Under the pieces are notes generated by a model. It saw only the letters and a list, made by a program, of their open reading frames with translations. It was not told the origin of the DNA and searched no databases. From Pseudonocardia alaniniphila (lineage in GTDB: Bacteria > Actinomycetota > Actinomycetes > Mycobacteriales > Pseudonocardiaceae), in contig NZ_JAKXMK010000023.1 of NCBI RefSeq assembly GCF_022524485.1, positions 1 through 64,000 on the forward strand: a stretch of 64,000 bases of DNA, written 5' to 3'. Positions 1 through 7,847 of the stretch are shown here, piece after piece (position 1 is the first letter of the stretch; every line of letters starts with the position of its first letter). The position numbers and the translations under genes were made by a program.

Positions 1-221
1 ACGACTACAGCCACCACGGCCGCGCCGACAACCACACCACCGACTTCGTCCCCGACGACGTCATCGACCGCTTCTGCATCCTCGGCCCACCCACCGCCCA
101 ACTCGACAAACTCGCCCAACTCCAAGAACTCGGCGTCGACCAATTCGCGATCTACGCCATGCACGACGCACGCGAGGCGACGATCGAGGCCTACGGACAG
201 TCAGTGATCCCGCAGCTGTGA
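1..221 (+). CDS. LLM-class F420-dependent oxidoreductase, C-terminal end (partial)
   Basis: The reading frame is open from base 3 to the TGA at 219-221 and gives 72 residues; the 5' part lies outside the window. The segment PDDVIDRFCILGPPTAQLDK followed by LQELGVDQFAIYAMHD is typical of the C-terminus of luciferase-like (LLM) flavin oxidoreductases, which fold as a TIM barrel and in actinomycetes often use coenzyme F420. The substrate cannot be told from this fragment. Codon use matches its neighbours. The family call is fairly secure; the F420 dependence is inferred from family and host. Confidence 0.7.
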   Translation, partial: DYSHHGRADNHTTDFVPDDVIDRFCILGPPTAQLDKLAQLQELGVDQFAIYAMHDAREATIEAYGQSVIPQL

Positions 222-282
222 CCCGCCCACCCGACGCCGTCGTCGACGTACGTGACGAGCCGCGCTCCCGGGACGAAGGCCG

Positions 283-1113
283 TCACGCGTTGCGCGCGGC
301 TGTGGCCACGATCGTGCCCAGCAGCAGAAGGCCCTGGGCGCTGCGGGATTCGGGCTCGGCGTCGTAGACGACCAGTTCCTGGCCCGGCGCCGCGCGCACG
401 TCGAACGTCTTCATGCTCAGCTTCATCACGCCGACGTCGGCGTGATGAAGGACCTTGGTGTCAAGCGCCTTACCGCGTGCATCGTGGCTGGACCACAGGT
501 CCCGGAACTCGGGGCTGTGCTCGAGTAGTTCGGTCAGCACGGCGCGCACTCGGGGGTCGTCGGGGGCCGCGCCGTGCCCGAGACGGAAGGCGGCCACGGA
601 GTTCGCCGCGACGGTCGGCCATTCGACGTAGAAGTCGCGCGCCCGTGGGTCGAGGAAGAGCAGCAGCATCAGGTTGCCCGAGAACGTGAACCCGTCGAAC
701 AACGCCCGGGCTATCGAGTTGGCCGCCAGCACGTCGTAGGCACGGTTGTAGACCAGCGCAGGGTTGGTCGGCCAGGCCTCCATGAGCCGGAGCAGACCGG
801 GGTCCACCCGCTCGGCGACGGCGGGGCGCGCGGGTCGCGGCGCGAGCCCGGCCAACCGGAACAGGTGGGCTCGGCCGTCGTCGTCGAGCCGCAGTGCCGC
901 TCCCAGCGCGTTGAGCACCTGCGCCGACGGCGACCGTTCGCGGCCTTGCTCCAGGCGGATGTAGTAGTCGGCGCTCAGCCCGGCGAGAAGGGCGACTTCC
1001 TCACGGCGCAGGCCGGGAACCCGCCGGGTGCCCGTGCTGATCAGACCCGCCGTATCGGGCCGGACGAGCGCCCGCCTGCTGCGCAGGTAGTCGCCCAGCT
1101 CGGTCGCAGTCAT
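283..1113 (-). CDS. XRE-family helix-turn-helix regulator with MmyB-like ligand-binding domain
   Basis: A 276-residue cytoplasmic DNA-binding protein. Residues 7-75 form the helix-turn-helix (RVPGLRREEVALLAGLS, then YYIRLEQGRE, the usual XRE/MmyB signature). Residues about 100-270 are the MmyB-like domain, which in this family binds a small hydrophobic ligand. The ATG at 1113 is chosen because it starts MTATELGDYLRSRR, the normal N-terminus of the family, and because a TACTGT box ends 6 nt before it. It is divergent from the SDR gene at 1214. Genes of this pair type are commonly repressor plus regulated SDR, so it probably controls that gene; this is inference. Confidence 0.85.
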   Translation of the reverse strand: MTATELGDYLRSRRALVRPDTAGLISTGTRRVPGLRREEVALLAGLSADYYIRLEQGRERSPSAQVLNALGAALRLDDDGRAHLFRLAGLAPRPARPAVAERVDPGLLRLMEAWPTNPALVYNRAYDVLAANSIARALFDGFTFSGNLMLLLFLDPRARDFYVEWPTVAANSVAAFRLGHGAAPDDPRVRAVLTELLEHSPEFRDLWSSHDARGKALDTKVLHHADVGVMKLSMKTFDVRAAPGQELVVYDAEPESRSAQGLLLLGTIVATAARNA

Positions 1114-1119
1114 GCGGCG

Positions 1120-1125
1120 ACAGTA
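1120..1125 (-). promoter_or_regulatory. Predicted -10 box of a leaderless promoter (XRE regulator)
   Basis: On the minus strand the hexamer TACTGT fits TANNNT and ends 6 nt before the ATG at 1113, so the transcript would start at or next to the start codon. No Shine-Dalgarno sequence is present. Confidence 0.5.
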
Positions 1126-1145
1126 CGTCGGGGCGCCCCACCGTG

Positions 1146-1166
1146 CCTGGGTGCAGCGCACCCAGG
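1146..1166. promoter_or_regulatory. Inverted-repeat operator between the XRE regulator and SDR gene
   Basis: A perfect 9-bp inverted repeat, CCTGGGTGC and GCACCCAGG with a 3-nt centre, lies in the 100-bp divergent gap. One arm (CCTGGGTGC) recurs at 1205-1213, ending on the base before the SDR ATG, and a second inverted repeat (GGCTGCC / GGCAGCC) occupies 1187-1202. The layout suggests binding by the XRE protein to control both genes; binding itself is inferred. Confidence 0.55.
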
Positions 1167-1213
1167 AGGTACAGACCCTGATCATGGGCTGCCGGGGCAG
1201 CCAGCCTGGGTGC

Positions 1214-1933
1214 ATGACGAATTCGAAGATCGTTCTGGTCACCGGCGCGTCCAGCGGTATCGGCGAGGCGGTCGCCACTCGGCTCGCCAGTGAGGGCCAC
1301 CACGTGATCGCCGGCGCCCGCCGCGAGGACCGGCTCGCCGCGCTCGTGGAACGGGGTGCAGGCCGGATCAACGCCCGGAGGCTGGACGTGACCGACCGCG
1401 CCCACGTCGCTGCGTTCGTCGAGGATGCCGTGACCGTGCACGGCCGCATCGACGTCGTGGTCAACAACGCCGGGGTCATGCCACTCTCGCGGCTGGACGC
1501 GGTCCTCGTCGACGAATGGGAACGCATGATCGACGTCAACGTCCGCGGCCTGCTTCACGGCATCGCCGCTGCGTTGCCGGTGTTCCAGCGCCAGGGCAGC
1601 GGACACTTCGTGACGGTCGCCTCGATAGGCGCGCACGAGGTGGTGCCCACAGCTGCGGTGTACTCCGGGACCAAGTTCGCCGCGTGGGCGATCACAGAGG
1701 GCCTGCGGTTGGAGGTGGAGCCCAGCATCCGTGTGACGACGGTGTCGCCGGGCGTGGTCGAATCGGAGCTCGCCGACTCCATCTCCGACCCGCTGGCGGC
1801 CGTGGCGATGAAGGACTACCGCGCCGAGTCGATCCCGCCGGACGCCATCGCACGCGCGGTGTCGTACGCGATCGGCGAGTCGCCGGACGTCGACGTCAAC
1901 GAGATCATCGTGCGGCCGTCCCGGCAGCGGTGA
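1214..1933 (+). CDS. SDR-family NAD(P)-dependent oxidoreductase
   Basis: A 239-residue classical short-chain dehydrogenase. The cofactor motif TGASSGIG is at residues 10-17, NNAG at 84-87, the catalytic Ser at 137, and Tyr150/Lys154 in YSGTK. It should oxidise or reduce a small alcohol or carbonyl compound with NAD(P); the substrate cannot be read from sequence. The ATG at 1214 is used because the cofactor-binding strand begins directly after it; upstream in-frame starts would run through the operator. It is transcribed away from the XRE regulator and is its likely target. Confidence 0.85.
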   Translation: MTNSKIVLVTGASSGIGEAVATRLASEGHHVIAGARREDRLAALVERGAGRINARRLDVTDRAHVAAFVEDAVTVHGRIDVVVNNAGVMPLSRLDAVLVDEWERMIDVNVRGLLHGIAAALPVFQRQGSGHFVTVASIGAHEVVPTAAVYSGTKFAAWAITEGLRLEVEPSIRVTTVSPGVVESELADSISDPLAAVAMKDYRAESIPPDAIARAVSYAIGESPDVDVNEIIVRPSRQR

Positions 1934-2180
1934 TGCTCACCCACCCGCAGGGTCATGCTCGATCCGCAGGCCGAGTTCCTGCAGTGCAGCCACCGTGGCC
2001 GACGCGGTCCCCCAACCACCCCACTGGATCGTTTGCTGCGGACGGCACCATCGCCATCGTCGCCCCGGTTGCGTTGCGTTGCTGAATCGAATCGAGAGTT
2101 CGGGGTATCACGCCGTCTGCGCAAACGTTGATTTGCCGGCCGTGCGTCGTGGTCGGCGGCGGTCCGGCTGGAAGGGTGCT

Positions 2181-2576
2181 CTAGCTGGGCGTGACGGGCA
2201 GCAGCCCACGTTCGGCGAAGACCTTCTTGGCTGCGAGGGTGGCGTTGAGAGCTCGCGGCAGTCCGCAGTAGATGAGCGCGTGCAGAAAGGCCTCGACGAT
2301 CTCCTCCGGGGTGAGGCCGATGTTCAGCGCGGAGTTGATGTTGAGCTCGAGTTGGGGTTCGGTGCCGAGTGCTGTGAGCATCCCGAGGTTGAGGAGCTGC
2401 CGGTCGCGGCGCGACAGGTTCGGGCGGGCGGAAATCTCCCCGAAGGCCCAGCCGACGACCTGCTGACCGAGTTCCGGGGAGACGTCGGCCAGAATGTCGA
2501 TGACCTTCAGACCGTTCTCGCCGTTGGTTTCGCGCAAGTTGCGCAGGCCACGCTCGTACGCTTCCGCTGAGGGCAT
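2181..2576 (-). CDS. Carboxymuconolactone decarboxylase family protein
   Basis: A 131-residue protein of the CMD/AhpD fold, matching the length of 4-carboxymuconolactone decarboxylase (PcaC). Family features include the N-terminal YERGLRNLRE, GEISARPNLSRRDRQLLNLG, and IGLTPEEIVEAFLHALIYCG. PcaC converts 4-carboxymuconolactone to 3-oxoadipate enol-lactone in the protocatechuate branch of the beta-ketoadipate pathway. It lies 67 bp downstream of the PobA-like gene on the same strand, which supports a role in aromatic acid breakdown. No ring-cleavage dioxygenase is in the window, so the pathway would be split. The exact substrate is inferred. Confidence 0.8.
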   Translation of the reverse strand: MPSAEAYERGLRNLRETNGENGLKVIDILADVSPELGQQVVGWAFGEISARPNLSRRDRQLLNLGMLTALGTEPQLELNINSALNIGLTPEEIVEAFLHALIYCGLPRALNATLAAKKVFAERGLLPVTPS

Positions 2577-2643
2577 TCCGGGTTCTCTCCTGACTGTGGT
2601 CGATCGCTTCGTCCGCTTTGCCGGTCTGTCCGGCCCGGGTCGT

Positions 2644-3864
2644 TCAGTGATCCGCGTCCGCCCCGATGTAGAGCCCGGCGAGTGACGTGCCACTGATCTC
2701 CGAGCCCACCATCCGGCGCAGCCGGGCCGCCGCGACCCGAGCGCGGAACGGGTCGTCCGACGACGGGCCGTGCATGACCTCCGACAGCCACTGGTTGAAC
2801 TCCTGGTACTGCCAGATGCGCCGCAGGGCGTCCTCGGAGTAGCCGGCCAGGCGGCTGTCGTCACCATGCTCGTAGTGCGCCCGCAGCGCGTCGGTCAGCA
2901 GGAACGCATCGTGCAGCGCGGAGTTCATCCCCTTGGCTCCGATCGGCGCCAGCAGGTGGGCAGAGTCTCCGGCCAGGTGGAGGCGCCCGTAGGACAACGG
3001 CTCGACGACGTAGTTGTGCATGTCGAGCACACGCTTCTCCAGCAGCTCGCCCTCGACGAGCGGACGTGCGTCGGGCACCTCGAGCCGCTCCCGAAGCTCG
3101 CGCCAGACCCGTTCGTGCGGCCAGTTGTCCGGGCTGTCGCCCGGCGGAACCTCCAGGTAGTACCGGCTGATCTCCGGGCTGCGGTGCATGAACGCCCCCA
3201 ACCCGTTGCGGTGCAGGCCGAAGACGGCGTGCGCGCTCGACGGCGGCGCCTGCGCGAGGATTGCCATCCAGGCGATGCCCAAGTCGTGGCGGATGACCTG
3301 CATCGCGTCCTCGGGAACAGCCTGTCGTGACACGCCGCGCGCGCCGTCGCAACCGGCGACGAAGTCACACCTGATGACGTGTCGTTCCCCGGTCTCCGCC
3401 GCCGTGTAGGAGACGGCGGGCCGCTCGGTGTCGAGTCCGTGCAATGCGACGTCGGTGACGCCGAAGCGGATGCAGCCGCCCGCATCGTCCGCGTAGGCCC
3501 GCACCAGGTCGGTGACCAAAAGCTGCTGCGGATAGACGTAGTGGTGCTGTCCGCTCAGCTCGGCGTATCGGAAGACGTGTCGGACGCCGTCCAGTCGGAA
3601 CTCACACTCGCTCTGCGGCTTGGAATGGGCGAGCAGGCCGTCGGCGAGACCGTGCCGCTCCAGCGCCCGCACCACCCATTCCTCGATGAAGCCTGCTCTC
3701 GGCCGCTGCTCGATGAACTCTCTGCTCTCTGCCTCCAGAACGACACAGTCCACCCCGGCGGTGCGCAGCAACCTGCCGATCGTCAGTCCTGCCACCCCGG
3801 CGCCGACGATGGCGACGGAGGTGTCGACGGCTCGCCCGGCGTCGGGATATCGGCCCATAGCCAC
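2644..3864 (-). CDS. PobA-type FAD-dependent aromatic hydroxylase (4-hydroxybenzoate 3-monooxygenase family)
   Basis: A 406-residue group A flavin monooxygenase. FAD motifs: GAGVAG at 21-26, GCDG at 171-174, and a GDSAHLLAPIGAKGMN segment near residue 300. Overall it aligns along its whole length with 4-hydroxybenzoate hydroxylase, which makes protocatechuate using NAD(P)H and O2. Against the Pseudomonas enzyme (recalled from memory, no gaps in this region) Arg214, Arg220, Tyr222 and Tyr385 appear kept (here 228, 234, 236, 399), but Tyr201 is Phe215 and Ser212 is Met226. Tyr201 activates the substrate phenol, so the true substrate may not be 4-hydroxybenzoate. The AraC gene upstream is the likely regulator. 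An alternative start is Met3. Confidence 0.85.
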   Translation of the reverse strand: MAMGRYPDAGRAVDTSVAIVGAGVAGLTIGRLLRTAGVDCVVLEAESREFIEQRPRAGFIEEWVVRALERHGLADGLLAHSKPQSECEFRLDGVRHVFRYAELSGQHHYVYPQQLLVTDLVRAYADDAGGCIRFGVTDVALHGLDTERPAVSYTAAETGERHVIRCDFVAGCDGARGVSRQAVPEDAMQVIRHDLGIAWMAILAQAPPSSAHAVFGLHRNGLGAFMHRSPEISRYYLEVPPGDSPDNWPHERVWRELRERLEVPDARPLVEGELLEKRVLDMHNYVVEPLSYGRLHLAGDSAHLLAPIGAKGMNSALHDAFLLTDALRAHYEHGDDSRLAGYSEDALRRIWQYQEFNQWLSEVMHGPSSDDPFRARVAAARLRRMVGSEISGTSLAGLYIGADADH

Positions 3865-4040
3865 ACCCTGCCTGTTCGGAAGCGGCCGTTCAGTAGCGTC
3901 GAGCGAACTGTCGCCCTTTCCACATCGCGCCGTGTCTCATTCGCCCCGCGAACATCTCCGCACGGATCTTTGGCTGGTAGACGGCCTTTGTGAACTGCGA
4001 TGCCGAGTACGAAGATCTGGGCCCGCGGGAAATCGACCGA

Positions 4041-5114
4041 TCAACCGACAGCCGGAGGTGATGGGAACACCCACACGCCCCGCTTGCCACGCACCGTTTC
4101 TGACGGTAACTCACCGTACGTCCTGCGGTAGGTCGCAGCGAAGCGGCCGAGGTGGTTGAAGCCCCAGCGGTAGGCGACCGACATGACAGGTTCCGCGCCG
4201 GCCAGGAGGTCCGCACGGGCGCGATCGAGCCTGACCTTGCGCAAGTAGCCCATCGGCGAGGTGTTGAGCGACTCCTGGAACGCGATCTCCAGCCGGCGGG
4301 CGCCGACTCCGGCATGCCGGGCCAAGTCGGACAATGTGTAGTTGACCTCCGGACCCGCCTCGATCAGGTCGACCACCCGCTTCACCGTCCGCGGCCTCGC
4401 CGGCCGGACCGCACCGCACAGCCCTTCGAGGTGGTCATGTGCTTGCGTCCGAACCAAACCGGAGATCAAGGTTTTCTCCAGCTGGTTGCCGTAGGTCGGT
4501 GAGCGTTCGAGCGCGTCTCCCGGACGGTCGAGCTCCATCAGGATCAACCGCAGAACACTCAGCCAGCTCTGGGCGCGCGGAGTGGTGAGGTCCATGGCCA
4601 GCTCGAACTGGACGTCACCGGCGATCGGACGGCCCAACAGCGCCTCGATTTCCGTCTCGAGTGCCGACTTCTCGATCTTGACCCAGATCTGGGACGCATC
4701 CTCCCGCCACGAGCGCAACACGGAGTGTTCCCGAGGCGTGAAAACGGTCGCCCGTGTCGGGATGGCGACCGTTTCCCGCGGTCCGCACGCCGACGCGACA
4801 GCGCCGGAGATCGGAACATTCACATGGTAGGCCCCGAGCTCGCCGCCATCGGCCATGGCCTCGGTGCCGTACCGCACAAAGGCGACCGTCACCTGGTTCA
4901 GCCGGCCGGCTCTGAGCAGAGAATCGACCGGCGTGGGTCTGAATTCGGGTGCTTCGATCCGCCCCCCGGGATAGAAGAAACCATTGAGCGCGGATTGAAA
5001 CACGTCCAGTGGAGCGGACCTGCAAATCTCATGCCGGGCGAGCAGCAAGGTGCGCCGGTCTCCGAATCGGGGGAGGCGTTCTGCCTGCCCCGAATTCGAG
5101 ATCAACTTCTGCAA
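4041..5114 (-). CDS. AraC-family transcriptional regulator (AraC-binding-like N-terminal domain)
   Basis: A cytoplasmic activator-type protein of about 357 residues. The N-terminal half resembles the AraC_binding_2 domain; the C-terminal 100 residues carry the two helix-turn-helix units (YTLSDLARHAGVGARRLEIA and VMSVAYRWGFNHLGRFAATY). The frame is open further upstream, but that part looks nothing like the family. The TTG at 5114 is chosen because AAGGGG lies 6 nt before it; GTG at 5147 is the alternative but overlaps a palindrome. It sits just upstream of, and in the same direction as, the pobA-like and CMD genes, so it probably regulates them. Confidence 0.75.
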   Translation of the reverse strand: MQKLISNSGQAERLPRFGDRRTLLLARHEICRSAPLDVFQSALNGFFYPGGRIEAPEFRPTPVDSLLRAGRLNQVTVAFVRYGTEAMADGGELGAYHVNVPISGAVASACGPRETVAIPTRATVFTPREHSVLRSWREDASQIWVKIEKSALETEIEALLGRPIAGDVQFELAMDLTTPRAQSWLSVLRLILMELDRPGDALERSPTYGNQLEKTLISGLVRTQAHDHLEGLCGAVRPARPRTVKRVVDLIEAGPEVNYTLSDLARHAGVGARRLEIAFQESLNTSPMGYLRKVRLDRARADLLAGAEPVMSVAYRWGFNHLGRFAATYRRTYGELPSETVRGKRGVWVFPSPPAVG

Positions 5115-5416
5115 CTGACTGCCCCTTCCGTGCCGACACGGTCTCACAGCCAGTGTGAGTGTCGCGACGGAAGTCGGCAACGACGCCGGACTGCCGCGCC
5201 CGTTTTGCCAGAAACAGAGTTCGAAAATCGGATAGCAGGCTCCGCGTCGCGGCGAAAAGGTACGCGACCTCGAATATCGGCAAGAGCTGGAATCGAGTGG
5301 GTTACTCGACAACAGCATCGAACACGTGGTCTCACCAAGAGGTGCACTGTTGGCCGGTATCGGCTCGAAATCGTTGCGGCCGTAGCTCACCGCGACTGCT
5401 GCCCGGTCACACCCCG
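5115..5416. other. Gap between multicopper oxidase and AraC gene
   Basis: About 300 bases with no convincing gene. The AraC frame stays open here on the minus strand but its translation has no family similarity. The only structure seen is the 17-bp palindrome at 5143-5159. Confidence 0.5.
5143..5159. promoter_or_regulatory. 17-bp palindrome upstream of the AraC regulator
   Basis: CTCACA, a 5-nt centre GCCAG, and TGTGAG form a perfect inverted repeat about 30 nt upstream of the chosen TTG start. Its placement suits an operator or activator site for the regulator gene. Which protein binds is unknown. Confidence 0.4.
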
Positions 5417-6982
5417 TTAGAGAGCACGTTCCACCGTCCGGATGGTCGCCATCATCGCCATGTCCTCGTGCTCCAGGTTGTGGCAGTGGAAGACGAAGCG
5501 GCCCGCGTAGTCGGTGAACCGGACCGCGACCTCGACGATCTCAGCAGGCCGGATGTCGACCGTGTCCTTCCAGCCCACGTCGTACGGGCCGGGGACGGCA
5601 ATGCCGCGGCGCAGCACCTGGAACCCGTCGAGGTGCACGTGCACCGGGTGATGGACGTCGCTGACGAACCGCCACACCTCGATCTCGCCGAGAGGGATGT
5701 CGGCCAGCGACTGCTGCGGGTCGAAGGACGTGCCGTTGATCGTCCAGCCGCGGTGGTCACCGACCGGACCGCGCGTGAACCGGAAGGTCCGCCGCGTCGC
5801 GCCGGGAGCCGGCACGAGCGGCTCCACGTCCGCGAGCCGATCGGGCACCCGGCTGTCGTCCTTCGCAGTGCGTACCACCCGGAAGCGCATGACGTCGGCG
5901 GTGCGGCCGGTGCCCAGTGGATTGACCATCGTGACTTCGGTGCCGATGGGCAACGCCCCGAAGTCCACGACCACGTCGAAGCGTTCACCGGGGGCGATCT
6001 CCAGCACCTGGTGGGTCACCGGCGCCGCGAGCAGCCCGTTGTCCGACCCGATCTGGACGAACGGCAGGTCCGACGCTCCCGGCACCTGGAGCACGAGCCG
6101 GTACCGGCGGGCGTTCGAGGCGTTGAGCAGCCGGAGCCGGTAGCGCGCGGCGTCGACCTCGTGCACCGGCCAGGGTGCCCCGTTGACCAGCACGACGTCG
6201 CCGAGCACCCCCTCCATCCAGTCGTCCTCGACGCCCGGAACCGAGCGCATTCCCTGGTCCAGACCCGGGTAGGCGAAGGAGCCGTCCGCCGCGAACGCCC
6301 GGTCGCAGATCATCAGCGGCAGCTCACGCTCGCCACGTGGGAGGGGCAGCGCGTCCTCGATGTCGTCACGGACCAGATGGAACCCGGCGAGTCCCCGGTA
6401 GACCGACGGACCGGTGAAGTCCATGCGGTGGTCGTGGTACCAGAGCGTCGCGGCACGCTGGTCGGTCGGATAGCGGTACGACCGCTCCCCCGAGGCGAGA
6501 TCACCGACCATCCCGTGGTGCGACGCCCAGACCGCGGTATTGCCCACCGGGAGCAGCAGATCCAGCGGCCAGCCATCGCTCTCCGCGGGAGTGTGCCCGC
6601 CGTGCAGATGCACGACGGTGGGCACCGGCAGCTCGTTGCGGTGCAGCACCACCACCGGCCGGCCGCGCCGGGTGTCGAAGGTGGGGCCGGGGAAGATTCC
6701 GTCGTAGCCGAGCACGGGCGTGCGTACCCCGGGCAGGATCTCCAGGTCGGCCACCCGCTGCGTCACGCGGTAGAGGTCGGCACCGGACGGGTCGGTGCCC
6801 ACCGGCCGGGCCACGGGCGGCACGGGCAGCGGCACCCGGAACGCATCGGGCAGCGGTAGCGCGCTGGCGAGCTGCTCCCCCGTCTGACCGGGGGCCGAGC
6901 CGATCCCGCAGCCGGCCAGCGCGACACCGGCTCCGGCCGCTCCCAGCAGGCCGAGGAAGCCGCGGCGCGACAGCCCGGTCAT
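5417..6982 (-). CDS. Multicopper oxidase, Tat-exported lipoprotein
   Basis: A 521-residue secreted laccase-type oxidase. The N-terminus has a twin-arginine signal (SRRGFLG, Arg6-Arg7) and a lipobox LAGC with Cys25, so it should be folded in the cytoplasm, exported by Tat and lipid-anchored. All four copper clusters are visible: HLHGGHTP, WYHDHRMD, HPVHVHLDGF and HCHNLEHEDMAMM. Family members oxidise phenols, metals (Cu(I), Mn(II)) or bilirubin with reduction of O2 to water. The ATG at 6982 overlaps the stop of the upstream membrane gene as ATGA, which fixes the start and shows translational coupling. The substrate is unknown. Confidence 0.9.
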   Translation of the reverse strand: MTGLSRRGFLGLLGAAGAGVALAGCGIGSAPGQTGEQLASALPLPDAFRVPLPVPPVARPVGTDPSGADLYRVTQRVADLEILPGVRTPVLGYDGIFPGPTFDTRRGRPVVVLHRNELPVPTVVHLHGGHTPAESDGWPLDLLLPVGNTAVWASHHGMVGDLASGERSYRYPTDQRAATLWYHDHRMDFTGPSVYRGLAGFHLVRDDIEDALPLPRGERELPLMICDRAFAADGSFAYPGLDQGMRSVPGVEDDWMEGVLGDVVLVNGAPWPVHEVDAARYRLRLLNASNARRYRLVLQVPGASDLPFVQIGSDNGLLAAPVTHQVLEIAPGERFDVVVDFGALPIGTEVTMVNPLGTGRTADVMRFRVVRTAKDDSRVPDRLADVEPLVPAPGATRRTFRFTRGPVGDHRGWTINGTSFDPQQSLADIPLGEIEVWRFVSDVHHPVHVHLDGFQVLRRGIAVPGPYDVGWKDTVDIRPAEIVEVAVRFTDYAGRFVFHCHNLEHEDMAMMATIRTVERAL

Positions 6983-7401
6983 CGTGGCGTCCGCGGCCGG
7001 GCGGCCGACGGGGTCCATGCCCATCCGGCCAGCAGCACCGACGCGACGACGATGGTGACGCCGAGCGGCACGTGCAGCTCCAGCTCACGGGCGTATCCCG
7101 CGCCGATCTGGAAGCCCACGGCGAGGAACAGCAGCACCGCCACCGGCAGCACCCACAGGCGACCACGACCTCCGAGCACGTACGCGACCGCGATCACGAT
7201 CACCACGAGCTCGATCACTGCCAGCAGCGATCCGATGACGCCGTGCACGCCGATCGCGTCGACGTCACCGGTGAGGAAGAGCCCGGCCAGCACCGGCTGC
7301 GCGAGCACGGCCAGCAGGTTCACCGTGATCACCACCCGGAGGGCCCACAACGAGATCCGAGGCCTGCGCGTGACGGGCCGCGCAGGAGCAAGAGTTTCCA
7401 C
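6979..7401 (-). CDS. Four-helix integral membrane protein coupled to the multicopper oxidase
   Basis: A 140-residue protein with four hydrophobic segments (about residues 20-45, 52-76, 82-102 and 110-130) and a short basic tail; no catalytic motif is seen. It starts with GTG at 7401 and its stop overlaps the oxidase ATG. Being cotranslated with a copper oxidase suggests a partner role in electron or metal handling at the membrane, but the sequence alone does not prove this. The promoter faces the PadR gene across a 98-bp gap with paired 13-bp palindromes. Confidence 0.7.
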   Translation of the reverse strand: METLAPARPVTRRPRISLWALRVVITVNLLAVLAQPVLAGLFLTGDVDAIGVHGVIGSLLAVIELVVIVIAVAYVLGGRGRLWVLPVAVLLFLAVGFQIGAGYARELELHVPLGVTIVVASVLLAGWAWTPSAARPRTPR

Positions 7402-7417
7402 GTCTAGAAGGCTATGA

Positions 7418-7430
7418 GTAGACGGTCTAC
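7418..7430. promoter_or_regulatory. PadR-type operator, copy 1
   Basis: GTAGAC-G-GTCTAC is a perfect 13-bp palindrome just upstream of the oxidase operon. It shares the form GTAG-N5-CTAC with the second site at 7485-7497. Both sites lie in the gap between the oxidase operon and padR, so the PadR protein is the natural candidate to bind them. Confidence 0.6.
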
Positions 7431-7484
7431 ATATACATCCGGGATGTCCCTGATCCTCTCCCGATGTGCTCCCGGCTGAAGTAC

Positions 7485-7497
7485 GTAGAATCCCTAC
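7485..7497. promoter_or_regulatory. PadR-type operator, copy 2, containing the padR -10 box
   Basis: GTAG-AATCC-CTAC repeats the GTAG-N5-CTAC form of the site 67 bp away. The hexamer TAGAAT at 7486-7491 fits a -10 box and ends 8 nt before the GTG of padR, so the operator would cover the promoter and allow self-repression of a leaderless mRNA. Confidence 0.6.
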
Positions 7498-7499
7498 CT

Positions 7500-7847
7500 G
7501 TGAAGCCAGACGCCGTGCGCGGCCACCTCGACGGCCTGATCCTGGCGGTGCTCGAGGACGGGCCCCGGCACGGCTACGCGATCATCGAGGCGCTGCAGAC
7601 CCGCAGCGGCGGCGCGCTGGAGCTACCGACCGGCACCGTCTATCCCGCGCTCCGCCGGCTCGAGCGGGCGGCCCTGCTCTCGGGCGCATGGAGCACCGTC
7701 GGCGGGCGGGAACGACGCACCTACACGCTCACCCGCGCGGGGCGGCATGCCCTCGCGGGCCAGCGCGCCGAGTGGAACGAGTTCAGCGCCGTGGTGGACG
7801 CCGTGCTGCGCCCCGCGGCCGGACGACCGGCCGGAGGGGTCTCGTGA
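7500..7847 (+). CDS. PadR-family transcriptional regulator
   Basis: A 115-residue winged-helix repressor of the short PadR class. Typical motifs are LDGLILAVLEDGPRHGYAI, LPTGTVYPALRRLERAALL and GRERRTYTLT. The GTG at 7500 gives the standard N-terminus (VKPDAVRGHL); an ATG at 7464 would add 12 unrelated residues and cross the operator. Its stop overlaps the next gene as GTGA. PadR proteins of this kind usually repress a neighbouring membrane-protein gene and themselves; here the paired palindromes suggest they also control the multicopper oxidase operon. Confidence 0.88.
   Translation: MKPDAVRGHLDGLILAVLEDGPRHGYAIIEALQTRSGGALELPTGTVYPALRRLERAALLSGAWSTVGGRERRTYTLTRAGRHALAGQRAEWNEFSAVVDAVLRPAAGRPAGGVS

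Noticed and set aside
1950..2035. Minus-strand fragment reading ATVAALQELGLRIEHDPAGG before a stop
   Set aside because: It looks coding but is under 30 residues, has no start or upstream continuation, and could not be tied to a family; possibly a decayed gene end.
5159..6859. A 566-residue open frame on the plus strand opposite the multicopper oxidase
   Set aside because: It is antisense to a gene with complete copper motifs; its translation is Arg/Gly/His-rich with no domain, typical of shadow frames in GC-rich DNA.
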